A DNA stretch of 64,000 nt, taken from the NCBI RefSeq assembly GCF_000282495.1, contig NZ_AKJE01000035.1, forward strand, positions 1 through 64,000, in the 5' to 3' direction. Below are positions 56,844 through 64,000 of the stretch, piece by piece; position 1 is the stretch's first letter, and each line of letters opens with the position of its first letter. Below the pieces are notes generated by a model. It was not told the DNA's origin. It saw only the letters and a list, made by a program, of their open reading frames with translations, and did not search any database. Source of the stretch: Pseudomonas sp. GM79 (GTDB lineage Bacteria > Pseudomonadota > Gammaproteobacteria > Pseudomonadales > Pseudomonadaceae). The translations under genes were made by a program, and so were the position numbers.

Positions 56844-57243
56844 GGCGACAGCTCCGGGATGGGCAATGCTGTTCACTTTGTGGCGAGCGAGCTTGCTCGC
56901 GCTGGGCTGCGTAGCGGCCCCAAGTCCTGGCAAATTTCGCCAGTTTTGTGAGCGCTGCGCACTCAAGCGGGAGCAAGCTCCCTCGCCACAGTGCATTGCC
57001 TGATTAGGGGTCCAGTGTGCTGCGCCAATCGTGGGCGCACTTGCATAAACTTGCGCTTTTGTCGGCCGGCGGGCTGGCAGGCCAACCTCTACGGAGTAGG
57101 ATGCAAGGCGTTGGAGAGAACCGATCATGGCCGCACAAGTGTCCTGTCTCGCAAATACGTTCCTTTTTGACGAGGGGCTGTTGCCGTCAGGCAAGGCGCC
57201 GCGACGAGTCATAGCCCGCTATGGCGAGGAGCGGCAACGCAGC
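56844..57243. other. Divergent intergenic region, EamA and AraC genes
   Basis: 400 bases. Most of 56879-56990 is a repeat element. The rest would hold both promoters; no boxes could be fixed. An in-frame upstream extension of the AraC gene to 57127 is open but poorly supported. Confidence 0.4.
56879..56990. repeat. Palindromic repeat pair, TGTGGCGAGGGAGCTTGCTCCCGC type (diverged)
   Basis: The left arm TGTGGCGAGCGAGCTTGCTCGCGC and the right arm GCGGGAGCAAGCTCCCTCGCCACA are inverted and flank a spacer with its own CTGCG/CGCAG pairing. The left arm carries two substitutions that look like exchange with the other repeat family. Confidence 0.82.
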
Positions 57244-58161
57244 ATGGCGGAAACAGACACCGTCAAAAGGGAACCGTATTTGCGAGACAGGACACTCGAT
57301 ACCCTGCAAGTCTTTCAAGCGCTTAACCGCTCGCCCAATGCTCGTCTGGAGCACAGCGCCGAGCTCGGTGACGGCATGGCCGCAGCTTTGTGGAACAACC
57401 ACCACGATGCTCAGGATTACGAAGCACCGAGCCATCACACCTTGTCTTGCTACATCGCCGGCGGCACCGGTACCTTTCGCCGCGACCAGCCCGGCACCAA
57501 GGGCGGCCCGGACAAGTTGTGCATTCTGCCGGCCGACCATCAGTCCGGCTGGGTGATCAACGGCGATATTCGCCTGGCCCACCTCTATTTCAGCCCCGAA
57601 CAATTTGCCCTTGGTTGCGTCACGCTGCTGGATCGCGAACCTCGGGAATTGCAGTTGCGCGAGCGCACGTTTCTTGAAGACCCGCCGCAAGCCCGGCGCT
57701 TTCGGCAGTTGATCGCCCTCAACTGGGATGAGCCGGGCGAACGCCTGCTCACCAGCAGCCTGGCTCATGAAATGCTCAACCATGCCCTGCTCAGCCAGGT
57801 CGGTGTGCGTGAGGGCTTGCGCCTCAAGGGTGGGTTGGCGGCACATCAACGGCGGCAGTTGGTGGAGTTCATCGACCATCAATTGGCGGAAGCGATCAGC
57901 CTTGGACAGTTGGCTGCATTGTGTGCGTTGTCGGAATACCACTTTGCGCGAATGTTTCGAGTGAGCTTCGGTCTGCCGCCGCATCAGTATGTGTTGGCTC
58001 GGCGACTGAGCCGCGCGCGCGAATTGTTGCGCACAACGTCGCAGCCGTTGGGGGATATTGCGTTGGCCTGTGGGTTTGCCAGTGCGAGCCATTTCAGCAA
58101 TCGGTTTCGGCAGGCTTTGGGTGGTACGCCTGGGGAGTATCGGCAGGCGTTTTTGCGCTAG
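57244..58161 (+). CDS. AraC-family transcriptional regulator
   Basis: A 305-residue protein with a C-terminal double helix-turn-helix: ISLGQLAALCALSEYHFARM and LGDIALACGFASASHFSNRF, followed by GGTPGEYR. The N-terminal part is a cupin-like sensor domain. ATG 57244 is taken as the start, with GAGGAG 12 bases upstream; the frame is open to ATG 57127. It is divergent from the EamA transporter gene and probably regulates it. Effector unknown. Confidence 0.85.
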   Translation: MAETDTVKREPYLRDRTLDTLQVFQALNRSPNARLEHSAELGDGMAAALWNNHHDAQDYEAPSHHTLSCYIAGGTGTFRRDQPGTKGGPDKLCILPADHQSGWVINGDIRLAHLYFSPEQFALGCVTLLDREPRELQLRERTFLEDPPQARRFRQLIALNWDEPGERLLTSSLAHEMLNHALLSQVGVREGLRLKGGLAAHQRRQLVEFIDHQLAEAISLGQLAALCALSEYHFARMFRVSFGLPPHQYVLARRLSRARELLRTTSQPLGDIALACGFASASHFSNRFRQALGGTPGEYRQAFLR

Positions 58162-58188
58162 TGGATTTTCGGTGCCTGTGCGGCCGCC

Positions 58189-58271
58189 TTCGCGAGCAAG
58201 CCCGCTCCCACAGGTGACCGAGTTCTTTCAGAGGAATTCGGTCGAATGTGGGAGCGGGCTTGCTCGCGAAG
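58189..58271. repeat. Palindromic repeat pair, outward arrangement
   Basis: CGCGAGCAAGCCCGCTCCCAC then, after about 38 bases, GTGGGAGCGGGCTTGCTCGCGAA. The CGCGA ends are outermost. Confidence 0.9.
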
Positions 58272-58347
58272 AACGATGACACGGTCTCCAGATCAGAAAA
58301 ACCGGCCAAGAGCCGATTGCCGGATGCAGGCCCCGCCCCTACAATGC

Positions 58348-58362
58348 GAACAATTCTTGTTC
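58348..58362. promoter_or_regulatory. Palindrome GAACAATTCTTGTTC upstream of the sigma-factor gene, possible Fur-type operator
   Basis: A perfect 6-3-6 palindrome lies 35 bases before the fecI-type start. A Fur box is expected there because such genes are iron-repressed, but the match to the Fur consensus is only partial. The call rests on palindromy and position. Confidence 0.4.
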
Positions 58363-58396
58363 TCTAACGTATCTAAATGCGTCCGGAGCGGTTCCG

Positions 58397-58885
58397 TTGT
58401 CGTCAGCCACTACCGTCGAAGTCCTTTATCACGCCCATCACAACTGGCTCACCGGTTGGCTGCGGCGCAAACTCGGCTGCCCTGACAGCGCCGCGGATCT
58501 GGCCCAGGACACGTTCATTCGAGTGCTGACGGCACGGGAAACGCCCCAAATCATCGAACCGCGGGCGTTCCTCACCACCATCGCCAAGCGTGTGCTGTTC
58601 AATCATTATCGCCGCCAGGATCTGGAGCGCGCCTACCTCGATGCGCTGGCGCAGATGCCGGAAATCGTCGCGCCGTCGGAGGAGGATCGGGCGATCATCC
58701 TGCAAACGCTGATGGAACTCGACCAGTTGCTCGACGGTTTGCCGCGCCTGGTCAAGCGCGCCTTTTTGCTGGCTCAGCTCGATGGTTTGACTTATCCACA
58801 GATCGCCGCCGAACTGGGCATTTCCATTGCCACGGTCAAACGGCACCTGAACAAAGCGGCAATGCGCTGCTACTTCGCACTATGA
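58397..58885 (+). CDS. fecI: ECF sigma factor, FecI type
   Basis: A 162-residue ECF sigma factor with region 2 (SAADLAQDTFIRVLTARETP) and region 4 (LTYPQIAAELGISIATVKRHLNKA). It would be released by FecR on ligand uptake through the adjacent receptor and transcribe that receptor gene. The start is a TTG with GGAG eight bases upstream; no better ATG exists in frame near the domain start. Its stop overlaps the fecR start (ATGA). Confidence 0.88.
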   Translation: MSSATTVEVLYHAHHNWLTGWLRRKLGCPDSAADLAQDTFIRVLTARETPQIIEPRAFLTTIAKRVLFNHYRRQDLERAYLDALAQMPEIVAPSEEDRAIILQTLMELDQLLDGLPRLVKRAFLLAQLDGLTYPQIAAELGISIATVKRHLNKAAMRCYFAL

Positions 58886-59820
58886 ACAGCCCTGCGGATT
58901 TTTCCTCCAAGGTGGCTGAGCAGGCCGTGCACTGGTGGATGGAAGTCCAGCAAGGGCCGTTGAACCCACGTCAGCAAATCGCCTGGCAGCAATGGCTCAA
59001 TGCTCATGGCGAACATCGACGGGCCTGGGAGCACATTCAGCGGGTCAATCAACGTTTGCGCGGTTTGTCTTCACCGCTGGCCCATGCCGCCCTCAACGCA
59101 CCGAAATCCGCCGGGCGCCGTCAGGCATTGAAGCTATTGCTGATTCTCGGCGCGGGTTCGGCGGTCACTTGGGGCATGCGTGAGCACACTCCGCTGACGT
59201 CGTTGCTGGCCGACTACCGCAGCCCGATCGGCCAGCGACGTAAAGTGCCGCTCGGCGATGGCAGCCAAGTGCAGCTCAATACCGCCAGTTCGGTCGATGT
59301 GCGAGTCGACGGTCAGCAACGGCTGATCCACTTGCTAGAAGGCGAGATGCTGCTGACCGCCGCCCAAGCGTTTCAAGTACAGACCGCACAAGGCCTGTTG
59401 AAAACCCAAGGTGGGCGGCTGAACGTGCGGCAGTTTTCCGATCGCACTCACGTGGTGGTGTTCGAAGGCAGCGTCGAATTGACGCCCGATGGCGGCGCAC
59501 CGCTGATGCTGCAAACCGCTCGACAGTTGAGCTTTGGCGCACGCGGCATCGGCACTCCCCTGCCACTGGACGCCAACAGCGGCGCCTGGGCCGACGGCAT
59601 GCTGGTGGCCGCACACATGCGCCTGGGGGATTTCCTCGATGAACTCGGTCGCTATCGCCGGGGGCAGCTTAATTGCGCGGCGAATGTTGCCGACCTGCTG
59701 ATCTCCGGGACTTATCCACTGGACGACAGCGAGCGGATTCTTGATCTGCTGGAAATCAGTTTGCCGGTGAAAGTGAGGCGTTTTACCCGGTATTGGGTGA
59801 CCGTTGAGGCGCGCACCTGA
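58882..59820 (+). CDS. fecR: FecR-type anti-sigma/sigma regulator
   Basis: A 312-residue protein. The N-terminal cytosolic domain (AVHWWMEVQQGPLNPRQQIAWQQWL region) binds the sigma factor, a single membrane helix follows (about residues 78-96, LKLLLILGAGSAVTWGM), and the periplasmic FecR domain runs to the C-terminus. It transmits the signal of the receptor's N-terminal domain to FecI. It overlaps fecI by four bases. Confidence 0.92.
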   Translation: MNSPADFSSKVAEQAVHWWMEVQQGPLNPRQQIAWQQWLNAHGEHRRAWEHIQRVNQRLRGLSSPLAHAALNAPKSAGRRQALKLLLILGAGSAVTWGMREHTPLTSLLADYRSPIGQRRKVPLGDGSQVQLNTASSVDVRVDGQQRLIHLLEGEMLLTAAQAFQVQTAQGLLKTQGGRLNVRQFSDRTHVVVFEGSVELTPDGGAPLMLQTARQLSFGARGIGTPLPLDANSGAWADGMLVAAHMRLGDFLDELGRYRRGQLNCAANVADLLISGTYPLDDSERILDLLEISLPVKVRRFTRYWVTVEART

Positions 59821-59842
59821 ATCTTGATCAACACATATAACC

Positions 59843-59975
59843 TGTGGCGAGGGAGCTTGCTCCCGCTCGGCTGCGAAGCAGTCGTAAAACTCGCTAACCT
59901 GATTTGCCTGACACACCGCACTGGATGGTTTCGGGGGCGCTTCGCACCCCAGCGGGAGCAAGCTCCCTCGCCACA
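59843..59975. repeat. Palindromic repeat pair, TGTGGCGAGGGAGCTTGCTCCCGC type, before the receptor gene
   Basis: Long inverted arms of TGTGGCGAGGGAGCTTGC type with an inner GCTGCGAAGCAG / CGCTTCGCACC region. A near-identical copy lies at 62456-62589, on the other side of the receptor gene, in the same orientation. Confidence 0.9.
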
Positions 59976-60090
59976 AAAGCCAACCTGCGTCACCCCAGAA
60001 AAAATATTCATCCAGCGTGAGCCGTTTTTCAGATCTGGCGTGACAGAGAAGGAAAGCCCCCTTGATTCAACCTTCTCAGGATCGCCCTCC

Positions 60091-62424
60091 ATGCAACCCA
60101 CCCGTCTCACACCTATGGCTCGAACCTTGCGCCAACTCTTGCTGGGCGCCAGCCTGAGCTTCGGCGCACTGCCTCTGGTGCATGCCGCCGACACCAAGCC
60201 GTACCACATCGCACCGTCCTCGCTGGAGAACGCCCTCAACCAGTTTGGTCGTGAAGCCGGCGTGCTGATCTCCTTTGGCTCGCAAGTCACCAACGGTGTG
60301 CAAAGTCGCGGCCTGGAAGGCAACTACACCCCTTCGCAAGGCTTGAACGCGTTGCTCGAAGGCACCGGCCTGCAAGCTCGCGTGGAGGGTAACAATGCCT
60401 TCAGTCTGCAACCGGCGGGTGATGCGGCGCTGGAGCTGGACACCTCGAAAGTGGTTGGCGACTGGCTCGGCGATGCGGCGCAAACCAACGTCTTCGAACA
60501 TCCTGGCGCTCGCGACGTGATCCGGCGCGAAGAATTCGAACGCCAGGGCGCGACTCAGGCCAGGGATGTACTCAATCGCGTTCCGGGGGTCAACGCGCCA
60601 GACAACAACGGCACCGGCAGCCATGACATGGCACTGAACTTCGGCATTCGCGGGCTCAACCCTCGGCTGGCTTCGCGCTCCACGGTATTGATGGACGGCA
60701 TTCCGGTGCCTTTCGCACCTTATGGTCAGCCGCAGCTTTCGTTCGCGCCGATCAGCATGGGCAACATGGACGCGGTCGACGTGGTGCGCGGCGGCGGTGC
60801 GGTGCGCTACGGGCCGCAGAACGTCGGCGGTGTGGTCAACTTCGTGACTCGCGCCATTCCCGATGAACCGACGGTCAAGGGCGGCTTTCAGACTGAAACC
60901 AGTCCATCGTCCAGCCATGACGGCTTCAAAACCACCGGCAACCTGCTGGCCGGCGGCACGGCCGATAACGGTCTGGGCGGCGCGATTCTGTACTCGGGCA
61001 CCCGTGGTGGCGACTGGCGCGAACACAGCGACACCGAAATCGACGACCTGATCCTCAAGGGCAAATACCAGCTCGACGAGGCCAACAGCTTCAACGCCAT
61101 GGCCCAATACTACGAAGGCAAGGCAGACATGCCCGGCGGGCTGAACGTCGCCGATTACGACGCTGACCCGTACCAGTCGACCCGCCCGAAAGACCAGTTC
61201 TGGGGCCGTCGCACGATGTTCAATTTCGGCTATCGCTATCAGGAAGATCGCCGAGAGTTCACCGCCAATACCTTCTTCACCAAAACCCTGCGTAGCGGTT
61301 ATCTGGACCAGGGCACGTTCCTCTCGCTGTCGCCACGCGAGTATTGGGTACGTGGCCTGGAAACCCGTTTCGCCCAAGGCTTCGACCTCGGCCAAACCAG
61401 CCATGAAGTCGGCGTCGGCTATCGCTACATCAACGAGGCCGGCCACGAACTGCGCTACCGCACGCCGATCGCCAGCAACGAACTCCCGACCACCAGCAGT
61501 CGCAACGACCGCGATACTCGGGGTGGCACCGAGGCCAATGCGTTCTTCGTCGATGACCGGATCGACATCGGCAAGTGGACGATCACGCCTGGCATCCGCT
61601 ACGAGATGATCGAGTCGCAGCAGACCAACAACCTGACCAACGTGAAATACAAAGGCGACTACAACACCGCCCTGCCGGCGTTGAACGTGCTCTATCACCT
61701 GACCGACAGCTGGAACCTCTACGCCAATACCGAAGGGTCATTCGGCAGCGTGCAGTACAGCCAGATGCCTAACCGGGTGACCAGCGGCGAAGTCAAACCG
61801 GAAAAGGCGCGCACCTGGGAGCTGGGTACCCGCTACGACAATGGCGCGTTGCGTGCCGAGATTGGCGCATTCCTGATCAATTTCGACAATCAGTATGAAA
61901 GCAATCAAACCAATGACTCGGTGATCGCCCGTGGCGAAACCCGCCATCAAGGCATCGAAACCAGCATCAACTACGCCCTCGACGATTTGAGCCCGGCGCT
62001 GGCCGGTTTCGATGTGTACGCGACTTACGCCTATGTTGACGCGACCATCCGCGAGGACGGGCCGAACAAGGGCAATCGCGTGCCGTTCTCTTCGAAACAC
62101 AAAGGCACGGTCGGCGTCGGTTATACCGAAGGCGCGTGGAAACTGAACCTGGACAGCAGCTACCAGAGTGACCAGTTCGCTGACAACGCCAACACCTCGG
62201 CCGAAAGCGCCGATGGCAGCACCGGCAAGATTCCGGGATACATGTTATTCAGCAGCCGCGCCGCATATGACTTCGGGCCGAAACTGTCGGACCTGAATGT
62301 GGCGGTGGGGGTGAAGAACATCTTCAACCACCAGTACTTCACCCGCTCGTTCGATGACAACAACAAGGGCAAGTACGTGGGAGAACCGCGGACGGTGTAT
62401 GTGCAGACTTCAGTCGCGTTTTGA
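60091..62424 (+). CDS. fecA: TonB-dependent siderophore/ferric citrate receptor with signalling domain (FecA type)
   Basis: A 777-residue outer-membrane receptor. After the signal peptide (ending VHAADT), an STN secretin/TonB signalling domain spans about residues 35-110 (YHIAPSSLENALNQFGREAG), then the plug domain (VNAPDNNGTGSHDMALNFGI), and a 22-strand barrel ending in the aromatic VQTSVAF. It matches the FecA subfamily, so ferric dicitrate is the likely but unproven ligand. The STN domain would signal through FecR and FecI. ATG 60091 follows AGGA at nine bases; the long upstream extension overlaps a repeat. Confidence 0.93.
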   Translation: MQPTRLTPMARTLRQLLLGASLSFGALPLVHAADTKPYHIAPSSLENALNQFGREAGVLISFGSQVTNGVQSRGLEGNYTPSQGLNALLEGTGLQARVEGNNAFSLQPAGDAALELDTSKVVGDWLGDAAQTNVFEHPGARDVIRREEFERQGATQARDVLNRVPGVNAPDNNGTGSHDMALNFGIRGLNPRLASRSTVLMDGIPVPFAPYGQPQLSFAPISMGNMDAVDVVRGGGAVRYGPQNVGGVVNFVTRAIPDEPTVKGGFQTETSPSSSHDGFKTTGNLLAGGTADNGLGGAILYSGTRGGDWREHSDTEIDDLILKGKYQLDEANSFNAMAQYYEGKADMPGGLNVADYDADPYQSTRPKDQFWGRRTMFNFGYRYQEDRREFTANTFFTKTLRSGYLDQGTFLSLSPREYWVRGLETRFAQGFDLGQTSHEVGVGYRYINEAGHELRYRTPIASNELPTTSSRNDRDTRGGTEANAFFVDDRIDIGKWTITPGIRYEMIESQQTNNLTNVKYKGDYNTALPALNVLYHLTDSWNLYANTEGSFGSVQYSQMPNRVTSGEVKPEKARTWELGTRYDNGALRAEIGAFLINFDNQYESNQTNDSVIARGETRHQGIETSINYALDDLSPALAGFDVYATYAYVDATIREDGPNKGNRVPFSSKHKGTVGVGYTEGAWKLNLDSSYQSDQFADNANTSAESADGSTGKIPGYMLFSSRAAYDFGPKLSDLNVAVGVKNIFNHQYFTRSFDDNNKGKYVGEPRTVYVQTSVAF

Positions 62425-62455
62425 TTACTGACCCCGGGGCAGAGGTCGGACACTT

Positions 62456-62589
62456 TGTGGCGAGGGAGCTTGCTCCCGCTCGGCTGCGAAGCAGTCGTAA
62501 AACCTGCTATCCAGATTTTGCCTGACACACTGCACTGGATGGTTTTGGGGCTGCTTCGCACCCCAGCGGGAGCAAGCTCCCTCGCCACA
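62456..62589. repeat. Palindromic repeat pair, second copy, after the receptor gene
   Basis: Same type and orientation as 59843-59975, with the spacer also highly alike (CTGCGAAGCAGTCGTAAAAC and ACTGGATGGTTT shared). Differences are scattered single bases. Confidence 0.9.
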
Positions 62590-62621
62590 GGTTTCCATGG
62601 TGGCGAATACCATAAACAAGA

Positions 62622-62650
62622 ACGGGCCTGCATAAGCAGGCCCGTTTTTC
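62622..62650 (+). terminator. Intrinsic terminator of the receptor gene
   Basis: Stem ACGGGCCTGC/GCAGGCCCGT (62622-62631 and 62636-62645) with a 4-base ATAA loop and a run of T residues on the plus strand. An AA precedes the stem, so it may also serve the HPF-like gene on the other strand. Confidence 0.88.
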
Positions 62651-62690
62651 AGGTGGAGAGAAAGTGGGAAGGTAAAAAGTGAATCAGGCC

Positions 62691-63098
62691 TCAGCCGTTT
62701 TGTGCAGCCTGTTCGTTCTCGAGAAACTCGTCTTCCAGCAGCGCATCGGCCGTAGGCCTTTCGAACGGCACCACAGCGGCACGTGGTTTGCCCCGCAGTT
62801 TGCCGAACAGATGTTCAAGCGCATGTTCGAGTTTTTCAGCCGCACCGTCGATCGCCAGTTCCAGGTTAGCGGCTTTATGGGTAACAGAAATCGGTTGATG
62901 GCCTTTTGGCCGCGCTTCCAGCTGACAGCGCATATCGTGGGGACCGGGCTTGTCGCCGTTCTCGTCCCGCAGGTGGACCTCGACGCGGGTCAGGTCCTCT
63001 TCATAACGTTCGAGCGTGCTCTCAATGGTAGTACGTACCCACTCCTCCAGTCGGATGCTGCTTTGAATATGGTTATCGCTATTGACTTGGATTTGCAT
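62691..63098 (-). CDS. HPF/RaiA-family ribosome-associated protein
   Basis: A 135-residue protein of the short HPF/RaiA type. It starts MQIQVNSDNHIQSSIRLEEW, has the DLTRVEVHLRDENGDK strand region and the helix EKLEHALEHLFGKL. The long-form C-terminal dimerisation domain is absent; a 35-residue acidic, proline-containing tail replaces it. It would bind idle 30S subunits under stress. The family assignment is fairly sure, but whether it acts as HPF or RaiA is not. Confidence 0.82.
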   Translation of the reverse strand: MQIQVNSDNHIQSSIRLEEWVRTTIESTLERYEEDLTRVEVHLRDENGDKPGPHDMRCQLEARPKGHQPISVTHKAANLELAIDGAAEKLEHALEHLFGKLRGKPRAAVVPFERPTADALLEDEFLENEQAAQNG

Positions 63099-63314
63099 AG
63101 TTCATCCCTTATTTCAGCTAGCTCGCGAGAGGCCCTTCGGCTGGCCCTTGGGCTTCATCACCGTGACCTCTTGGTTACACAATCGGTGTGTGCGCAGAAC
63201 ATTTCAACCCCTAAAAAAAGATAAATATTCATTCGCAAAAAAAGCCGGACAACGGGTAAAAGCGCTGTTAATGTCGGGAGTTGGGTCGCCCCTGGCTGAT
63301 GTCCCCAGCAGCTG

Positions 63315-64000
63315 TCACATCTGCCGCTCCGCCAGCGGGTGCAAGCTACGAAATATCCCCGCTTCTTCCACCAGCCAGTCATGCACCGCGCGCACGCCCG
63401 GATGGCTCAGCGCGCCCGGCGCATAAAGCAGTACGTAACGCTTGTGATTGGGCACCGCCAGGCCAAACGGCACGATCAACGTCCCGCGCTCCAGTTCATC
63501 GTTGAGCAGCGTTCGCCGCGCAATCGCCACGCCCATCCCGGCAATCGCCGCTTCAATAGTCAGGTGATTGCGATTGAAGGTATGCCCGCGCCGCACATCC
63601 GCGCCTTCGAAGCCGATGGCGTTGAGGTAGAACTCCCATTCCGCGTATTCGTAACTGCCGCGCCAGGCGGTGATGTCGTGCAGCAACGGAAAATGCACCA
63701 GATCCGCCGGGCCGTGCAGCGGCGGCCTTGCGCGCAACAGGCTCGGGGCGCACACCGGAAAGATCTGCTCATCCAACAAGGTTGTGGATAACAATCCCGG
63801 ATAACTGCCGTCATTGAGGTCGATGGCCAAATCGAAGTCGCCCTCATGCAATGGCACGCTGCTGTCTTCTGCCACCAGCCGCAGTTGAATGTCCGGAAAA
63901 CGCTGCTGCAAACGCGGCAATCTGGGGGTCAACCACTTGCTCAGGAACGATGGAATCGAGCGCAACCGCAAAATCCCGCTGATCATTCCCGCGTCCAGTC
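63315..64000 (-). CDS. LysR-family regulator, 5' end beyond the window (GcvA-like)
   Basis: The effector domain of a LysR protein. The frame stays open to the right edge, and the codons before the ATG at 63986 read LDAG, matching the hinge of GcvA-like regulators (DAG then SGILRLRSIPSFL). The N-terminal helix-turn-helix of about 90 residues therefore lies outside. Target unknown. Confidence 0.88.
   Translation of the reverse strand, partial: LDAGMISGILRLRSIPSFLSKWLTPRLPRLQQRFPDIQLRLVAEDSSVPLHEGDFDLAIDLNDGSYPGLLSTTLLDEQIFPVCAPSLLRARPPLHGPADLVHFPLLHDITAWRGSYEYAEWEFYLNAIGFEGADVRRGHTFNRNHLTIEAAIAGMGVAIARRTLLNDELERGTLIVPFGLAVPNHKRYVLLYAPGALSHPGVRAVHDWLVEEAGIFRSLHPLAERQM

Noticed and set aside
56844..57212. 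A 123-codon upstream extension of the EamA transporter gene
   Set aside because: It overlaps a repeat element and the divergent promoter area; the transporter fold starts at 56843 behind a good ribosome-binding site.
13186..58271. Many regularly repeated GTGGGAGCGGGCTTGCTCGCGAA copies, which might suggest a CRISPR array
   Set aside because: Copies are scattered as single inverted pairs between genes, not in tandem with equal spacers, and no cas genes are present.
59824..60090. An 89-codon in-frame extension of the receptor gene
   Set aside because: It runs through the palindromic repeat element, and a proper signal peptide and ribosome-binding site begin at 60091.

Overview
The window reads as chromosome of a fluorescent-group Pseudomonas. 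It is GC-rich, carries a complete alginate operon in the usual Pseudomonas gene order and a cyoABCDE ubiquinol oxidase operon, and is scattered with the short palindromic repeat families typical of P. fluorescens relatives. No tRNA, insertion sequence, prophage, CRISPR array or integron was seen. The left edge is the P1 promoter of a ribosomal RNA operon that runs leftwards out of the window.

Layout. 1-110: rrn promoter (minus). 372-6746: PhoD-like phosphatase, P-loop kinase-like protein, argD-type aminotransferase with a divergent LysR gene, and a PAS-GGDEF cyclase overlapping a GNAT acetyltransferase. 6755-12245: an exported methionine-sulfoxide repair operon (msrB, dipZ, msrA) divergent from an OmpR-type two-component system. 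12384-13088: an unrecognised cytoplasmic protein. 13363-18206: cyoABCDE. 19035-20897: dsbB and moaCDE. 21135-23991: PIN-PhoH ATPase and an exported polysaccharide-deacetylase-like protein with altered metal ligands. 24260-25039: yaaA.

25040-42615: alginate biosynthesis. A roughly 820-base upstream region is followed by algD-alg8-alg44-algK-algE-algG-algX-algL-algI-algJ-algF-algA. AlgD and AlgA make the GDP-mannuronate precursor. Alg8 and Alg44 polymerise it under c-di-GMP control. AlgG, AlgX, AlgL, AlgI, AlgJ and AlgF epimerise, acetylate and trim the chain, and AlgK and AlgE export it. Four palindromic repeats lie in the operon; one sits in frame inside the algK signal-peptide region.

42690-64000: accessory and transport genes. 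These are an orphan TccC/RHS-type toxin subunit with a distinct C-terminal domain, a small membrane protein, an SDR, a SnoaL-like protein, a four-gene FUSC-type efflux operon with a divergent LysR regulator, a DUF6124-like small protein behind a strongly structured leader, a 2-hydroxyacid dehydrogenase, an EamA exporter with a divergent AraC regulator, a fecI-fecR-fecA type iron-uptake cassette whose receptor gene is flanked by two near-identical repeats, an HPF-like ribosome-associated protein, and a LysR gene cut by the window end.

The items most worth a second look are the algK repeat insertion, the switch-like leader before the DUF6124-like gene, the repeat nested in a larger palindrome at 55676-55843, the TccC-like C-terminal domain, and the linked periplasmic Msr/two-component locus.
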